From: Corynespora cassiicola
Taxonomy: Eukaryota > Ascomycota > Dothideomycetes > Pleosporales > Corynesporascaceae
Direction of reading: 5' to 3'
Length of the DNA stretch: 64,000 nucleotides
Assembly (NCBI GenBank): GCA_022059125.1
Contig: JAEUWY010000002.1
Location: forward strand, 4,650,001-4,714,000
Of the stretch, positions 10,166 to 21,375 are shown one piece after another; the stretch's first letter is position 1; each line of letters begins with the position of its first letter. The position numbers and the translations under genes were made by a program. The notes under the pieces are model-generated. The model was not told where the DNA came from, did no database searches, and saw nothing but the letters and a program-made list of their open reading frames with translations.

Positions 10166-12220
10166 CTAATAAAAGAAAAATGGCTGCCAATCTTCATCTT
10201 TCGAGGGCTTGGCTTCCCCTAACATGACTCCATGGACATAGGCGTATCCCACAACCTGGTAAGCTTCAGCTGTGGCCCGAAATGCTGAACCCAGAGCTCT
10301 CGCAATGAATGGTGTTCCCCCCCCATGAAGAAGAATCACATGATCGCTACTGTTCATATTTGTAGGGCCCATTCCAATTAATCCCCCTTTCGTACAGAAC
10401 ATTCTTCGACTGTAGTTCATATTTATGATCGTCCAGTCATATCGGTCGAGATCACGGTCTGTAGCCAGACAATCTTTATAAAAGCCACTTTTCCGCTCGT
10501 CCGGCTCTCGAAGAAGTCTTTCAAACCACTGACGCCATGAGTGATACCTGCTAGCGTCAACTGGGGAGGTGCGGTCTCCTAGATATGTCCCAACCTCGGT
10601 GATATGATCAGACACCAAAGTCCTCCAATGAGCATCACCATATGTACCGCTACGAGGATAGGCCGAACCGGGTAGGCCAACGGAGTCGGCTATTTCTTGC
10701 CACGACTGTAGTACTTGGCTCCATTTGTGGATTGCTGCAATTTGGTTCTGATCGTCCGTGAGTGTTCCATCTCTATCGTACACCAGACTTTCACCGACTT
10801 TTTGAACGATATCTAGCTGTTTCCCCGGTAGGCGAAGTACATTTCCATTTGCATAGAACATCGAACTAAGTCCAGAACAACCGCTCGCGTCAAAAGAAGA
10901 GAAGAGATGGCGATGATGCTCCATTCTTTCGGCTTGGAAGCGAACAGAAGGATTATGAATTGACCAGTCGGGCGTCCATGAGGGGATATCGCAATGCCTC
11001 AACGAGAGGCTAGTATAGAGTAAGCCATCGAGTTTTTGTGTTGTTCGTAATATATTTGATGCCCATTCTCTAAACACGACAGGATATTCCGACTCATAAT
11101 CAGGATCAAGCAGAGCTGTTTCATCGTGTACAAGCCCAAGGATGCCGAAAATCTTGTCGCGGGGATCCGAAGCCACTAAACTTCGCGATTGGCTCAAGCA
11201 TGTCAATATGTCGCCACTTTTGTTGCTGTATTTCTTCCAGCTACTGTTGATCCAATTCATAACGCGACGCATGCCAGGGTCCATGGATGCACATTCAGTA
11301 TTGCAACAAGTACGCGAGTGTCTTGGCCAGTTGTCGCGTACCCTGAGGCATGTAGCCCAATCGATAGATGCAGTCCCACACACCACAGTAGCCTTCTTTG
11401 CAAGTGCAATTTCCTGTACTACCCAGATGCGAGACCAATACCCACGTTTTAAGAGATTTTCAAGCGGATAGACTCGCTCTATAGGCGTTGGAATCCAGTT
11501 ATCATTTTCATCCACACTACCATAGAAGCTTATTTTCCTGAAATGGTTGTCGTGACTTAAGATCTCCAGATCACGTAATGCTTGTGCACTATCGTGTGTT
11601 TCAGGGCCAAGCCAGATGAGAACGCCGGCAGCCCGAGCGTACACAGTCCCCATAAGCCGCACTTGGTGGCCTCGCTCTACCGCATGCTTTTGATTGATAC
11701 ATATTGCATCTACCCAGAGTAGGCGATCGCAATTTTCGTGCCGTAAATAAGATAAGGCTTGTTCCAGGTTCGCTGTGATCTCGTGTGCTACGTCCTCGAC
11801 GCGAATAGTCGTTGTGCCCGGAAGATCTGCCCACACATAGGACAAGGCTTCATACGAGGGGATTTCGGTATCCGGACAAAGGGATTGGACTTGCAGAGAG
11901 GCCGTGAGTTTATCTCCCGGACCACCAGCATGAAGTCGCAATAACCGGACCTGTAGTTGAAGGTGGTCGAGATCGTTCACTAACGTATAAATCGTCGAGG
12001 ATGAGCTCGTCGCACTGCCTATTTCAGGTCTAATTAAGCAACGATCTTCATTAATGGACTCGCTTTGCGTAAAATCAGGATATAGTAAAGGTTGTTCTTC
12101 GTCGGCTGATTCTCTGGGCCGTATCACATATATTGCAAAGTACAAGAAATAACATGCGATAGCAAGAGCTAAAGTAATAGATATGCTAACTAAGAGAATA
12201 AAAGCAAGTAAAGTAGGCAT
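10166..12220 (-). CDS. HET-domain protein with N-terminal membrane segment
   Basis: 684 aa in one exon. The frame is open further upstream but the first ATG is at 12220 (MPTLLAFILL). Residues 2-33 are strongly hydrophobic, so the protein is probably membrane-anchored. The heterokaryon-incompatibility domain (PF06985) follows: YEALSYVWAD at 123-132, ITANLEQAL, LWVDAICINQ at 168-177, then RGHQVRLMGTVY and VLIWLG. The C-terminus has the usual closing segment of these proteins, with RRMFCTKGGLIGMGP and YAYVHGVMLGEA. HET proteins trigger cell death after non-self recognition; the partner of this one is unknown. Its upstream region is unusual: a RIP-mutated inverted repeat begins about 63 bp before the ATG, so its native promoter may be lost or supplied by the repeat. 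Confidence 0.9.
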   Translation of the reverse strand: MPTLLAFILLVSISITLALAIACYFLYFAIYVIRPRESADEEQPLLYPDFTQSESINEDRCLIRPEIGSATSSSSTIYTLVNDLDHLQLQVRLLRLHAGGPGDKLTASLQVQSLCPDTEIPSYEALSYVWADLPGTTTIRVEDVAHEITANLEQALSYLRHENCDRLLWVDAICINQKHAVERGHQVRLMGTVYARAAGVLIWLGPETHDSAQALRDLEILSHDNHFRKISFYGSVDENDNWIPTPIERVYPLENLLKRGYWSRIWVVQEIALAKKATVVCGTASIDWATCLRVRDNWPRHSRTCCNTECASMDPGMRRVMNWINSSWKKYSNKSGDILTCLSQSRSLVASDPRDKIFGILGLVHDETALLDPDYESEYPVVFREWASNILRTTQKLDGLLYTSLSLRHCDIPSWTPDWSIHNPSVRFQAERMEHHRHLFSSFDASGCSGLSSMFYANGNVLRLPGKQLDIVQKVGESLVYDRDGTLTDDQNQIAAIHKWSQVLQSWQEIADSVGLPGSAYPRSGTYGDAHWRTLVSDHITEVGTYLGDRTSPVDASRYHSWRQWFERLLREPDERKSGFYKDCLATDRDLDRYDWTIINMNYSRRMFCTKGGLIGMGPTNMNSSDHVILLHGGGTPFIARALGSAFRATAEAYQVVGYAYVHGVMLGEAKPSKDEDWQPFFFY

Positions 12221-12282
12221 GTTGTAGTAAAGAACAGAACGTGTGGCGTAAAAAGTTGAAAAATGTGATAACAAAGTTGCTT

Positions 12283-12500
12283 TATATCGAAAGAGCTACG
12301 GAAGTCCGTTTCTCTCAGCTATGCTGGGCTAGAACTAAACAGTAAATATAAATAAAAGAGAAAAACAGTTATAGTACTAGTAAGAAATCTGATTAAACAG
12401 TAACTAAAAATAATAGAAAATAATTTAATTACTAATAAGTAAATAAGTAGTTTTTATTATTATAAATATATTAGTTTATTAATTTATAGATTTATTACTA
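12283..12500 (+). repeat. Left arm of a long inverted repeat
   Basis: The segment starting tcgaaagagctacggaagtc near 12285 recurs as reverse complement near 17300 (tcgagagagctacgggagtc), and the match continues through the shared words CTCTCAGCTAT and GGCTAGAACTAAACAG. Weaker AT-rich similarity extends at least to 12480. Arm divergence is mostly C/T and G/A, as RIP would give. The arms bound the right AT island. Confidence 0.75.
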
Positions 12501-13374
12501 TATAAATTATAAATTAGAAATTATAAAAATAGTAAAAAAGAAACTAATTTAAAGTTTTTAAGATTTAAAATATTAGTAAAAAATAATATAACGTAATAAA
12601 AGTATAACTTATAAGTATTTAAATATTAAATATTAACGTAGTTCTATAAAGTAAAATACTTTAAATTATTATTACAAATTTTATATAAAAGCTCTAATAT
12701 TATAAAAATTTAATATTTGTAAATATCTATCTAAGTAAGTATAATAAAAAGCTATTATAGTTTTTTTTAAAATTTTTGTTATATTTTATATCTATATATA
12801 TATACTTGTAAATTTTAAAATTTATATTAAAATTATTTTATAAATTAATTATTATAGTTAGTTTATAATTTATTTTCGCAGACTAGTTTATAAACTAACT
12901 ATATATAATTTTTAGCTTTTAAAATATGTAGTTATTATATTATAAAAAGCTAATTAGTGTAGTAATATAAATCTTGATTTTAAAGGTTTTTAAAGTGTTA
13001 ATATTACTAGTATTACTAAAGTTATTATAATAATTTAATAAATAAAATTCTAATTTTTTTATTAAAAAGTATAAAATTATATACGCTAACTATATTTGTA
13101 TATTTATATATATATTTAAAATTATACAGGGTTTTTTTTTTTATTTAAAAACTCTATAAAATAGAATATACTTATAAAAAATAATATTTAAATTTTTTTT
13201 TTAATGTTAACAGGTTTTTTATTTATACAGTAGAGTAAAGTTTAAAAAAAGTAATCGAAAAAATAGTACTTTTTAAACTTGTATAACTTTTTAAATATAC
13301 TAGATATTTAAAAAAAAAATCAGTTGTATAAAGATTTAATAGATTTCTATTTATAAAAAAAAATAGCTTATATA
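12501..13374. other. AT-rich RIP-mutated repeat sequence
   Basis: No coding potential is left. At 13228-13320 there is a second copy of the mariner terminal repeat, about 147 bp before the real element end at 13375; both read ...agtaatcgaaaaaatag followed by (g/t)(t/c)acttttaaac-like sequence. This is either a truncated earlier insertion or a tandem duplication of the element end. Confidence 0.6.
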
Positions 13375-15312
13375 CAGAGAGGTGATATTAAAAAATAGTA
13401 ATCGAAAAAATAGCACTTTTTAAACTTCTATAACTTTTCAACCAAACTAGCTATTTAAAAAAAAAAAAAAGTTATATAGAAATTTTTCTAGTTTTTTATT
13501 ATAACTAAAAAAAAAAATATTTATATAATAATAATAGGTTTAAAAGTTAAAAAAAAAGGTAGACTAAAAAAAGTAAAATTAAAAGCTAATTTATTTTTTA
13601 TAAATAAAAAATTTAAAATTCTTTATTTTAAATTAACTATATTTAGCTTAGCGTATATTACGTAAGTAAAAAACTAGAACTAGAAACTTATTTTAATATT
13701 AAAAAAACAAAGTTTTAAAAATAAAGTTTTGCTTATATAAGCACTAATTATAAAATAATAAACTAGTTAAATTAGTATATAAATAAATATTTTAGAAATA
13801 GAAATCTAAATCTTTATTTTCTAAATAAAAATAAAATAGAACTTTAATTTTCAGACTATAAAAAAAAAGTTGATCTTTTATTAAAAGCTAATACATCTAT
13901 TAAAAATATATCTTTTATTTTAAATAAACCTATTAATAGTATATATTATACTCTATAACGTACTAATAAAAAAAATAAACTTTTTAATAGTATAAAAAAA
14001 TAGAAATTAGAAGAAAATTAAACTATTAAAAAAGAAAAAAAATTATTAATAGGGATTTAATTAAAAGCCCTAAAAAAATAAATAAAAAAATTTTATTTAA
14101 AAATAATTTAAATATATCTAAAAGAAGTTTACAAAGATTTTTTTTTTAAAAAAAAATATAGTATAAATATTACTAGTAAAAAACTTTTTTTAAATAAAAA
14201 AAGTAAAAATAAAACTAGAAAATACTAAAAAAAATTGAAAAAATATAGAAAATATAAATTTAAATAAAATTATATTTTCTAATAAGTTAGTAATAGAAAG
14301 AGGTCTAGATTCTAGACAGAAATATATAAGAAAAAAGAGAAATAAAAAGGTAGAAGCTGAATTAGCTTCTATAAAATTAAATTATAAGTAAAAAAAAAAA
14401 TTAAAAAAAATTAATTATAATTTTTTAATTTAATTACTTTTTTAAAATATTTAATACTAATTGAATTATAGCTCGAGATATTATTATATTAGTATAAAAA
14501 GCTATTTAGATAGAAGGAAGATTAGAATTAGTATTTATTAAAACACCTAATTCTAAAAATAACTTTAATAATACGGATTATATATAAAAAGTATTAAAAC
14601 TTATTATTAAAAAATAAATAAAACCCGGTTAGTTTATATACCTTTTTTTTATTTTTAAAATTAAAATTAATACTAACTAGTTTATAGACTAGAAATTTTA
14701 ATAAAATAATTCAAAAATCTATACAGCTAAACCAGTTTTAAATTAGTTTAAAAGAAATTAAATTAATTTTTTTTAACATTCTTCTTATAGCCCAGATTTA
14801 GCTTCTATTAAAAATATCTGAGCTATATTAAAAAATGCTTTAAATAAATAAAGAACTAATTTATTAGGCAAAGAAAATAATATTAAAAGTATTAATTTAT
14901 TTAAAAGAGCTATAATTAAAAAGTAGAATTTAATTCCACAGAAAATAATAAATAATTGTATATTATCTTTATCTAGGCGTTATAAAGCAGTTATAGACGC
15001 TAAGAGATATTATACTAAATATTAATAATTTATTATTAATTTCTTTAATATGAAAAAAAAAACTAAAAATTATACGCTAGAAAAAAAGTTACAGCGTATT
15101 TAAATTTTATATTTTTTTTAGTATAACTTTAGAGCTTTTTTAAAAGCTAAAAGTATTATATAATTTATTTATTTATTTTTTTTACGTGTAGCGCTAGTAA
15201 ATATCTTTAAAACTAAATTTTTTTTTTTTTAAATAACTAGTTTATATAAAAAGTTATATAAGTTTAAAAAGTACGATTTTTTCTATTACGCTTTTTTAAT
15301 GTCACCTCTCTG
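13375..15312 (+). mobile_element. Tc1/mariner element copy B, near full length, RIP-degraded
   Basis: 1938 bp. The terminal inverted repeats start CAGAGAGGTGAT at 13375 and end CACCTCTCTG at 15312, each next to a TA dinucleotide (13373-13374, 15313-15314), the target duplication of Tc1/mariner elements. The transposase reading on the plus strand is stop-riddled but recognisable: DNSKIYTAKPVLN in the second catalytic region, SPDLASIKNI with the IEN Glu turned to Lys near 14790-14820, and a C-terminal LSRRYKAVIDAKRYYTKY ending with a stop at 15025. The family motifs are DNAPIHTA, SPDLNPIENVW and MPRR..AVI.AKG..TKY. Trp codons have become stops, as expected of RIP. Inactive. Confidence 0.88.
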
Positions 15313-17094
15313 TAGTTTAGATTTTTTTTCTAGTTATCTACAGCTTATACTAATATTTTATATTTATTAGTATAGTATTTTAAAATTTAAAAATAAAGTA
15401 TTAGTTAACTATTTAGAATACGTACTAAATTAAATATATACTAGTTTATAAAAAATTTTCTAAATAGTATAGTATTTATACTTTTTACTTAAAGTTAATT
15501 TAAATTTAAAATAATAATATATTTTTTAGCTAAAATATAATAAACGCGTAAGTATATTTTACAGTAAAATACTAATAAAATACTAAATAAAACTAAATTA
15601 AGTATAGTAAAGCAGAATTATTAAAATAGTTAAAACCTTTAAAAATAAGTTAATTTAGATATTAAAATTAGAATAGATTATTTACGGAATATAATAGTTA
15701 AAAAAAAAGTAAAAAATTCTAAATTTATACTAGCTAAATAATATTATTTTAAATATTTAGCTGGTTACGCAAACGCGCAATATTTTTTTCTATAAAATAT
15801 AAAAAATAAAAAATAAATAATAAAATAAAGTACTTTTTTTTTAATAAAAAAATTTTTTTTTTTTAAATAAGCTACAACTTATAACAGATTAGAATAATCT
15901 ATTTACTAGAAAAAAAGTAATGTAATAAACTTTATTTATATAAAATTTAAATTTATTTTTTAGTATTACGCACGTAATTTTAACTTTTAACTAAATTTTA
16001 ATTTTAATTTTTAATTTAACTTTAACTTAAATTTAAATACTTAGCTATTTAAATTTTTATTTTTATAACTAAATTAGTACTAAACTAAACTAGAAATAAA
16101 AGATTTTAAAAAAATATAAAAAATACAATATTTCTAAATAGTTCTGTAGTTTAAAAATATTTTTTTATACAAAATTTATAAATTTTAATTTATAATTATT
16201 TTCTAGTTCTGTAAACTTTTATTCTAAGTAGTATTTAAACTGTATTAGAAATAAATTGCTCTGTATTTTTACAGCTGTTAAAAAAACTATTTAACTTACT
16301 TATTTATCTTATTTACTTATTTTTTATATTATTCTATTAAATTTTTTAGTTTAAGTATATATTTTAGCTGTAGTAGCGTAAGTATTTTAAAAAAAAAATT
16401 ATATATATTTTACGTATAAAACTTAGAAATATTTTTAATAGCTAGTTTTATTACGTTTAAAATAGCTTTTTTTTTATATTTTTAAATTATATAATTTTAA
16501 TTTTTAATACGTGTAAGTATTATAGTTTTAAAAACTTATTATATTATTTTTTTATAGTTTAAATACGTTTATTAAGCGTTACAGAAGCGCTTATTATAAA
16601 TATTAATTACTTATTATTAATAAAATAATTATAAGCGTTATCTATTTTCTATAGTTATTAGAAAAGCTGTTATACTTTTTTAAAAAATATTTTTTAACTA
16701 CTTATACGCGTTTTAAAAGCTATTTTTAAATTATTATATTAAAAAATAATATTATATAAAAAACTTATTTTTAAGTGATAGTATTTACTTCATACTAAAT
16801 TTAATAGCAAAAAAATAGCTTAAATAATATATTAATAATAGTTTTAAAAATAATATTTATTGTTTTTAAAATATATATTAAGCGTAGATTTTACGCGGCT
16901 TACTTACTTTACACACTAATATAAATATAAGATTACTAGAGTCTTATAATATTTGTTATAAAAATAATATTTATAAAAAATAATATTTCTAAAAAGTAAT
17001 ATTTATAAAAAACAGTTTTTAATATTAATAGTTTTTTTATATATACTTAATTAATTAATCTATTTTTTTAAGCTCTTATTATAACTATAATAAA
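15313..17094. other. AT-rich RIP-mutated repeat sequence, interior of the inverted-repeat block
   Basis: No gene can be supported; the sequence is extremely AT-rich with scattered CG. It belongs to the older repeat into which mariner copy B inserted, because the inverted arms lie outside it. Confidence 0.6.
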
Positions 17095-17310
17095 TTTATA
17101 AACTAGTAAACTAATAAACTTATAAAATAAAATACATTTACTTACTTATATGTAACTTTATTTTTTTTTTAATCATTTTTAGTTACTATTTTATTAAATA
17201 TCTAACTAGCATTATTACTTCTTTTTTTCTCTTATTTATATTAACTGTTTAGTTCTAGCCTAGTATAGCTGAGAGGAAAGGACTCCCGTAGCTCTCTCGA
17301 TACACTTTTT
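17095..17310 (-). repeat. Right arm of the long inverted repeat
   Basis: Reverse complement of 12283-12500, best matched at 17225-17305. Right outside the arm, 17302-17331 ends in CACCTCTCTG followed by TA, a mariner-type terminus without its partner, so another mariner end or a decayed element abuts the arm here. Confidence 0.72.
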
Positions 17311-17655
17311 TTTATTATCACCTCTCTGTATATTAGCAAGGAAGTATTGGCTTTGCTGTGGAGAAGTAGACTCCAAAGCTGACGGCCTAAAATTAAAGCA
17401 AGGCTTTCCTTGTTTATCGGGGAATCATAATAGCAGGGCAAAACGCCGTGCTACTTCGGTCAATGGCTGCCATGAGTCAGAGCCCGTGCCTGAACACTCC
17501 GCAGTAAGCAATGGTTGGAGAAGAATAATCCAGTAAGACAAAAGATCTGTCAACAACTCCAATTCATACAAGCCAGTAACAAAAGTCAAAAAGTCCTAAG
17601 CGTAAAAGCTTCTAAGAGTGAGGGCACGAGGCACCAGTCTAAATGCACGCAAATT

Positions 17656-20600
17656 CTACTGTAGAATAGCTCCCCTAAAGCCTTCCACCCCCCCAGCCTG
17701 CACCAGCCCATCCAGAAACCCCCAGTCCTCCTCACCAACACTCCCACGAGGCTTCGAAACCAGCGTCGCCCCTTCCCCCTCCACCGTAACCATCGCACCA
17801 ACCGCCCGCTGCACAGCCGCACCATCGTACAACCTCTGCGCGAGGTCGCGGGCGGGCATCTGCCCATTCTTCTCCGCAAACTCCATGGCGCGCTTGCACT
17901 GCTCGCCGGCGAGGATGTCGGCGCCCTGCTGCACGAGGTACATCATCATGTCGATTCTGCCGTGCTCGGCCGCGCCCTCGAAGGCGGTGCGGCCCTGGTA
18001 CCGGGCGGCGGGGGCATTTACGTCTGCGCCGTGTTGGATGAGGAGCGTGGCAATGTCCATGAAGCCCTTGATGGCGGCAAATTGCAGGGCGGTCGCGCCA
18101 CCGTATAGGGCGGGCTGTGCGTTGACGTCGGCCCCTTGGCCCAGTAGGTATTCCACAATATCCTTCTTGCCTCTTTCTGCTGCCGCCTGGAGGGCAGTTT
18201 GGCGGACCAGATGTCCTGTTGGTAAGTTGATGTCTGCTCCCGCCTTCACTATGATTTCTATTGTTCGCATATGTCCAAAATCAATGGCAAAGAGCAGTGC
18301 AGTGTTTGCGTTTCGATCTCTTGTATAGTCCATATAGACTAAATCGTTCGGATTATGGCCGGCCCCGAAAAGAATGTTGAGATATTGGGATTTTTGTTCT
18401 CGACAAGAAAGCCGGATTGCTGTCCCCAGTGTATTAAGGCAACGATCTTCGGATGATTCCAGCCATGGTGTATAACATTGTTGATCTACCGGCTTCCTGG
18501 TGGCAACGTGCTTAGCTATAAGTTGGAAATGGAATAGGTCATCTGTGAGCATGGCTCGCAATGCAGCGAGAATAACAAAAGATGCACTACCTCCATCAAA
18601 CCGCCTAGTAGCCGCATTGATGATTGCCAATATAAAGTCTGTGGCTTTAAGACTGACTGCAATGAACAGAGCCATGTCATCAGCTGGATTTGCTCCCATG
18701 TCTAATAGTTTCTGGAGAAGTCGCATGTCCATGACAGCCACACAAGCACTCAGGGGTGTTATAGGAGTAGTGGCAAGGTGTATTCTCCAGTTGAGTTGAT
18801 AGTTAAGGTTTGGCTTCGCGCTCAAGATAGATTCCGCTATTGATTGCTTTCTTTTGAGTATTGCAAAGGACAGCGGGGTTACCCTGCATTCGGCACGTCC
18901 CATTTCTTCAATTTTGTGTGATACTGCAAAACAAGTGTCTACTGGAAAGGGGGTTTCTATGAGCATGCTTGTAATGTCCTCATATTCAAATTCAATAGAG
19001 TACATGTATGCTTCGGCAGAAACGTGATCTTCAATCCAAGTCCTAGAGGGAACGGCCTGGAAAACGAGTTTGGCGAGCTCCGGCTGCTGTGTTCGAACAG
19101 CTGCAATAAAAGATGTCCAATCCGGAGTGAAGCCGGCCACAAGCAACTTGTCCACGATGGATTGATGGCCTTGAGTCACAGCCGCGGTGATGGGTTTGTC
19201 GAGCGAATATCGCAGCCAGCGATGATCCGGAGGATATCTGCAAAGAGGCAGCAAGGAATCGACCAATTCAGTGTCTCCTATAAATGCAGCTGCAGCGATT
19301 GCTGTATGATGCCCCACACGGGTTTCTTTTATCTTTGCCATGAATCCATACTCGTGAAAAATCTGCAGCACTTCCGAACTTTGGGATCTAATGGCTTCCC
19401 CAACCGCAGTGCGATCGATACCATATTGTGGAAGTAATATGTCGTCTAAGCCGTGTACGTCTAACTCGTCCCTTCGATGTAGATGGGGAGTGGCATTGGG
19501 ATTCAGTCCTAAGCTCGTTAAGAAACGAACAGCATCCACATTATCATTGTATATTGCATAGATCAGGCATTCATCAGTGAGTACTCCACCTCTCTCCACG
19601 ATGACCTGGACTGTCTCAGTGCTTTGTTTCCGACAGGCAAACTGGAGAGCAAGAGACCAAACTTCTTGCCATTTAAGGCTCTGACGAAGGCTTGATGGAA
19701 ATTCTTGTCTCACTATGGACTTGATTGCATGGGTGGTAGCCTCCTGGTCTTCTCGGACGAGAAGACTGAAAAGAGTGCGATCAAACGTAATAAAGATCTC
19801 GGGACAGTTCTGTACTACACCGTCGACCAGAACAATGAGCGTTTCGGAATCGCAGTGCTCTAGGACCCGGCTTAGCGTAAATGATGAAACTGTAGAGCGG
19901 TGCTTCATTAATGAACGAATTATGCCGAGAGCGCTTTCAGATGGTTGCTCCCAAGTAGAGGGGCTAAGCCACAAGCCGTCTAATATTTGGTCGAGAGGGG
20001 AGCCTTGGTTATCCGGCAGTGGATTCGGATCAGCCCCACTCCTCAGTAGCATATGTACTATCTTTTCGTGTCGAAGTTTGCAAGCGCGGTGCAAAGGGTT
20101 GACTGGTGATCCGTGGAAATAGTAACAGGTGGTGTTCGGATCTTGACCTCGACGGAGAGCTTTCTCTACAACAGCTACATTGTTCAGCTCGACTGCGGCA
20201 CAGAACAGGCCAGTTTGCACCGCCATGCCGAAAGTCCTATCGGCCGCATCTAAAAATCTGTCTATTTGGTGTTCAGGGAGTGCAAGGATATATTTGATTG
20301 CTGCTTGGTATAGCAGCTCAACGTCGTCATTTGGATCAGTCAAGCTTGACACATCGAAATTGTTGGCCAAACGGGACATAACAAAATGTACGTAATGTAG
20401 CTCAAAGGAATTTGACTTGATAAGAGCACATTGCTCGGGAGGGCAAAACCGGTCCAGAGGGAGAAAGAAACTGTCTGCGGCCAGATTAAATAGCTGAAGC
20501 AGCTGTCGTACGGCGGGTAAAATGATTTCTATGGACAATGCGAGTGGTGCATAAGTGCCCGAAACGTGAATGGCCGTTTCGAATGGCCATTGAGTAATAT

Positions 20601-21375
20601 CTCTGCTGCTAGAAACAACGGAAAAACCTAGATCTGGTGTTTCCCGTGTGGTTGGAGAAGGCCATGGGCTGGCGTTTCCCTGCATATCGAGATATGTGCC
20701 ATCCAATGATCCAAGGCCATTGCCATCGTAATCCAGGGCAAGTAATGGCTCAAATTGCTCTATTGGAAGATGCTCCCAGTCGGAGAATTCGGCAGGCGAG
20801 CCCATACACTTCTTCCGCCGAGATGGTAGGACTGTCTGCTGGGTAAATAGGTTGACACTGGTTATAGGTTGGAGCTGAAAAGGGAGATGGTTGGGATTGG
20901 ACAGTGGAGTTGGTGTCGCGGATATTGGCGTGACTAGTGGTCATCTTAGCCTTGATTTGTACAGTCCATATTGTATCAAATTTACTGCCAACCTTGTTGT
21001 CGATCTGTTGATCGACGAATCTCTTGCCGTTGGGCCTCCTTGCGCATCTTCCTTGCCAACACGTTGCTCTGGGCCGATGACTCAGCATCTTTTGCATGTC
21101 TGCTCTTGCTGTATTTTCGGAAATTCCACTTTTTCAGTCGCGTCTCATATTGAGACTTGCTTGAGCGGGCGTCAGCTGCCGGGGTGCCTACCCCCTGCGG
21201 GGATCGATGGGGGTTATGTTCACCTGGCCGAAAATGCAAATTGTTGGCTCATGATGCCCATAACGCCATCACGGCCTTCCAACCGGATGTCTTGGTCCAT
21301 ATATAGTTGATGGATTTTGGGCTTGTGAGATTCCCATACCTCTTCAGGTATACGCTCTCGACGTTGAGAGATCAT
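17656..21375 (-). CDS. Clr5-domain ankyrin-repeat protein
   Basis: Three exons by my model: 21375-21224, 21159-20986, 20857-17656, giving 1175 aa. Exon 1 encodes RIPEEVWESHKPKIHQLYMD and, after splicing a 64-nt intron (21160-21223, GTGAAC..CAAG), FAFSASKSQYETRLKKWNFRKY: together a Clr5 domain (PF14420), residues about 10-65. The second intron (20858-20985) keeps frame but its acceptor is less certain. Spread through the rest are ankyrin-like repeats; the clearest are near the C-terminus (HMRTIEIIVKAGADINLPTG, KKDIVEYLLGQGADVNA, FMDIATLLIQHGADVNAPAA, RIDMMMYLVQQGADI). Proteins of this architecture are common in filamentous fungi and mostly of unknown role; the Clr5 part may bind DNA or protein. 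A start 20 codons upstream (21435) is also possible. Confidence 0.78.

Noticed and set aside
12221..12274. N-terminal extension of the HET frame
   Set aside because: Opens with TTG, not ATG, and runs toward the repeat arm.
1..17310. CRISPR or tRNA candidates in the AT islands
   Set aside because: Repeated short words there come from RIP bias; no spaced repeats or tRNA boxes. The genome is eukaryotic.
17618..18328. 236-codon plus-strand frame
   Set aside because: Antisense shadow of the ankyrin exon.
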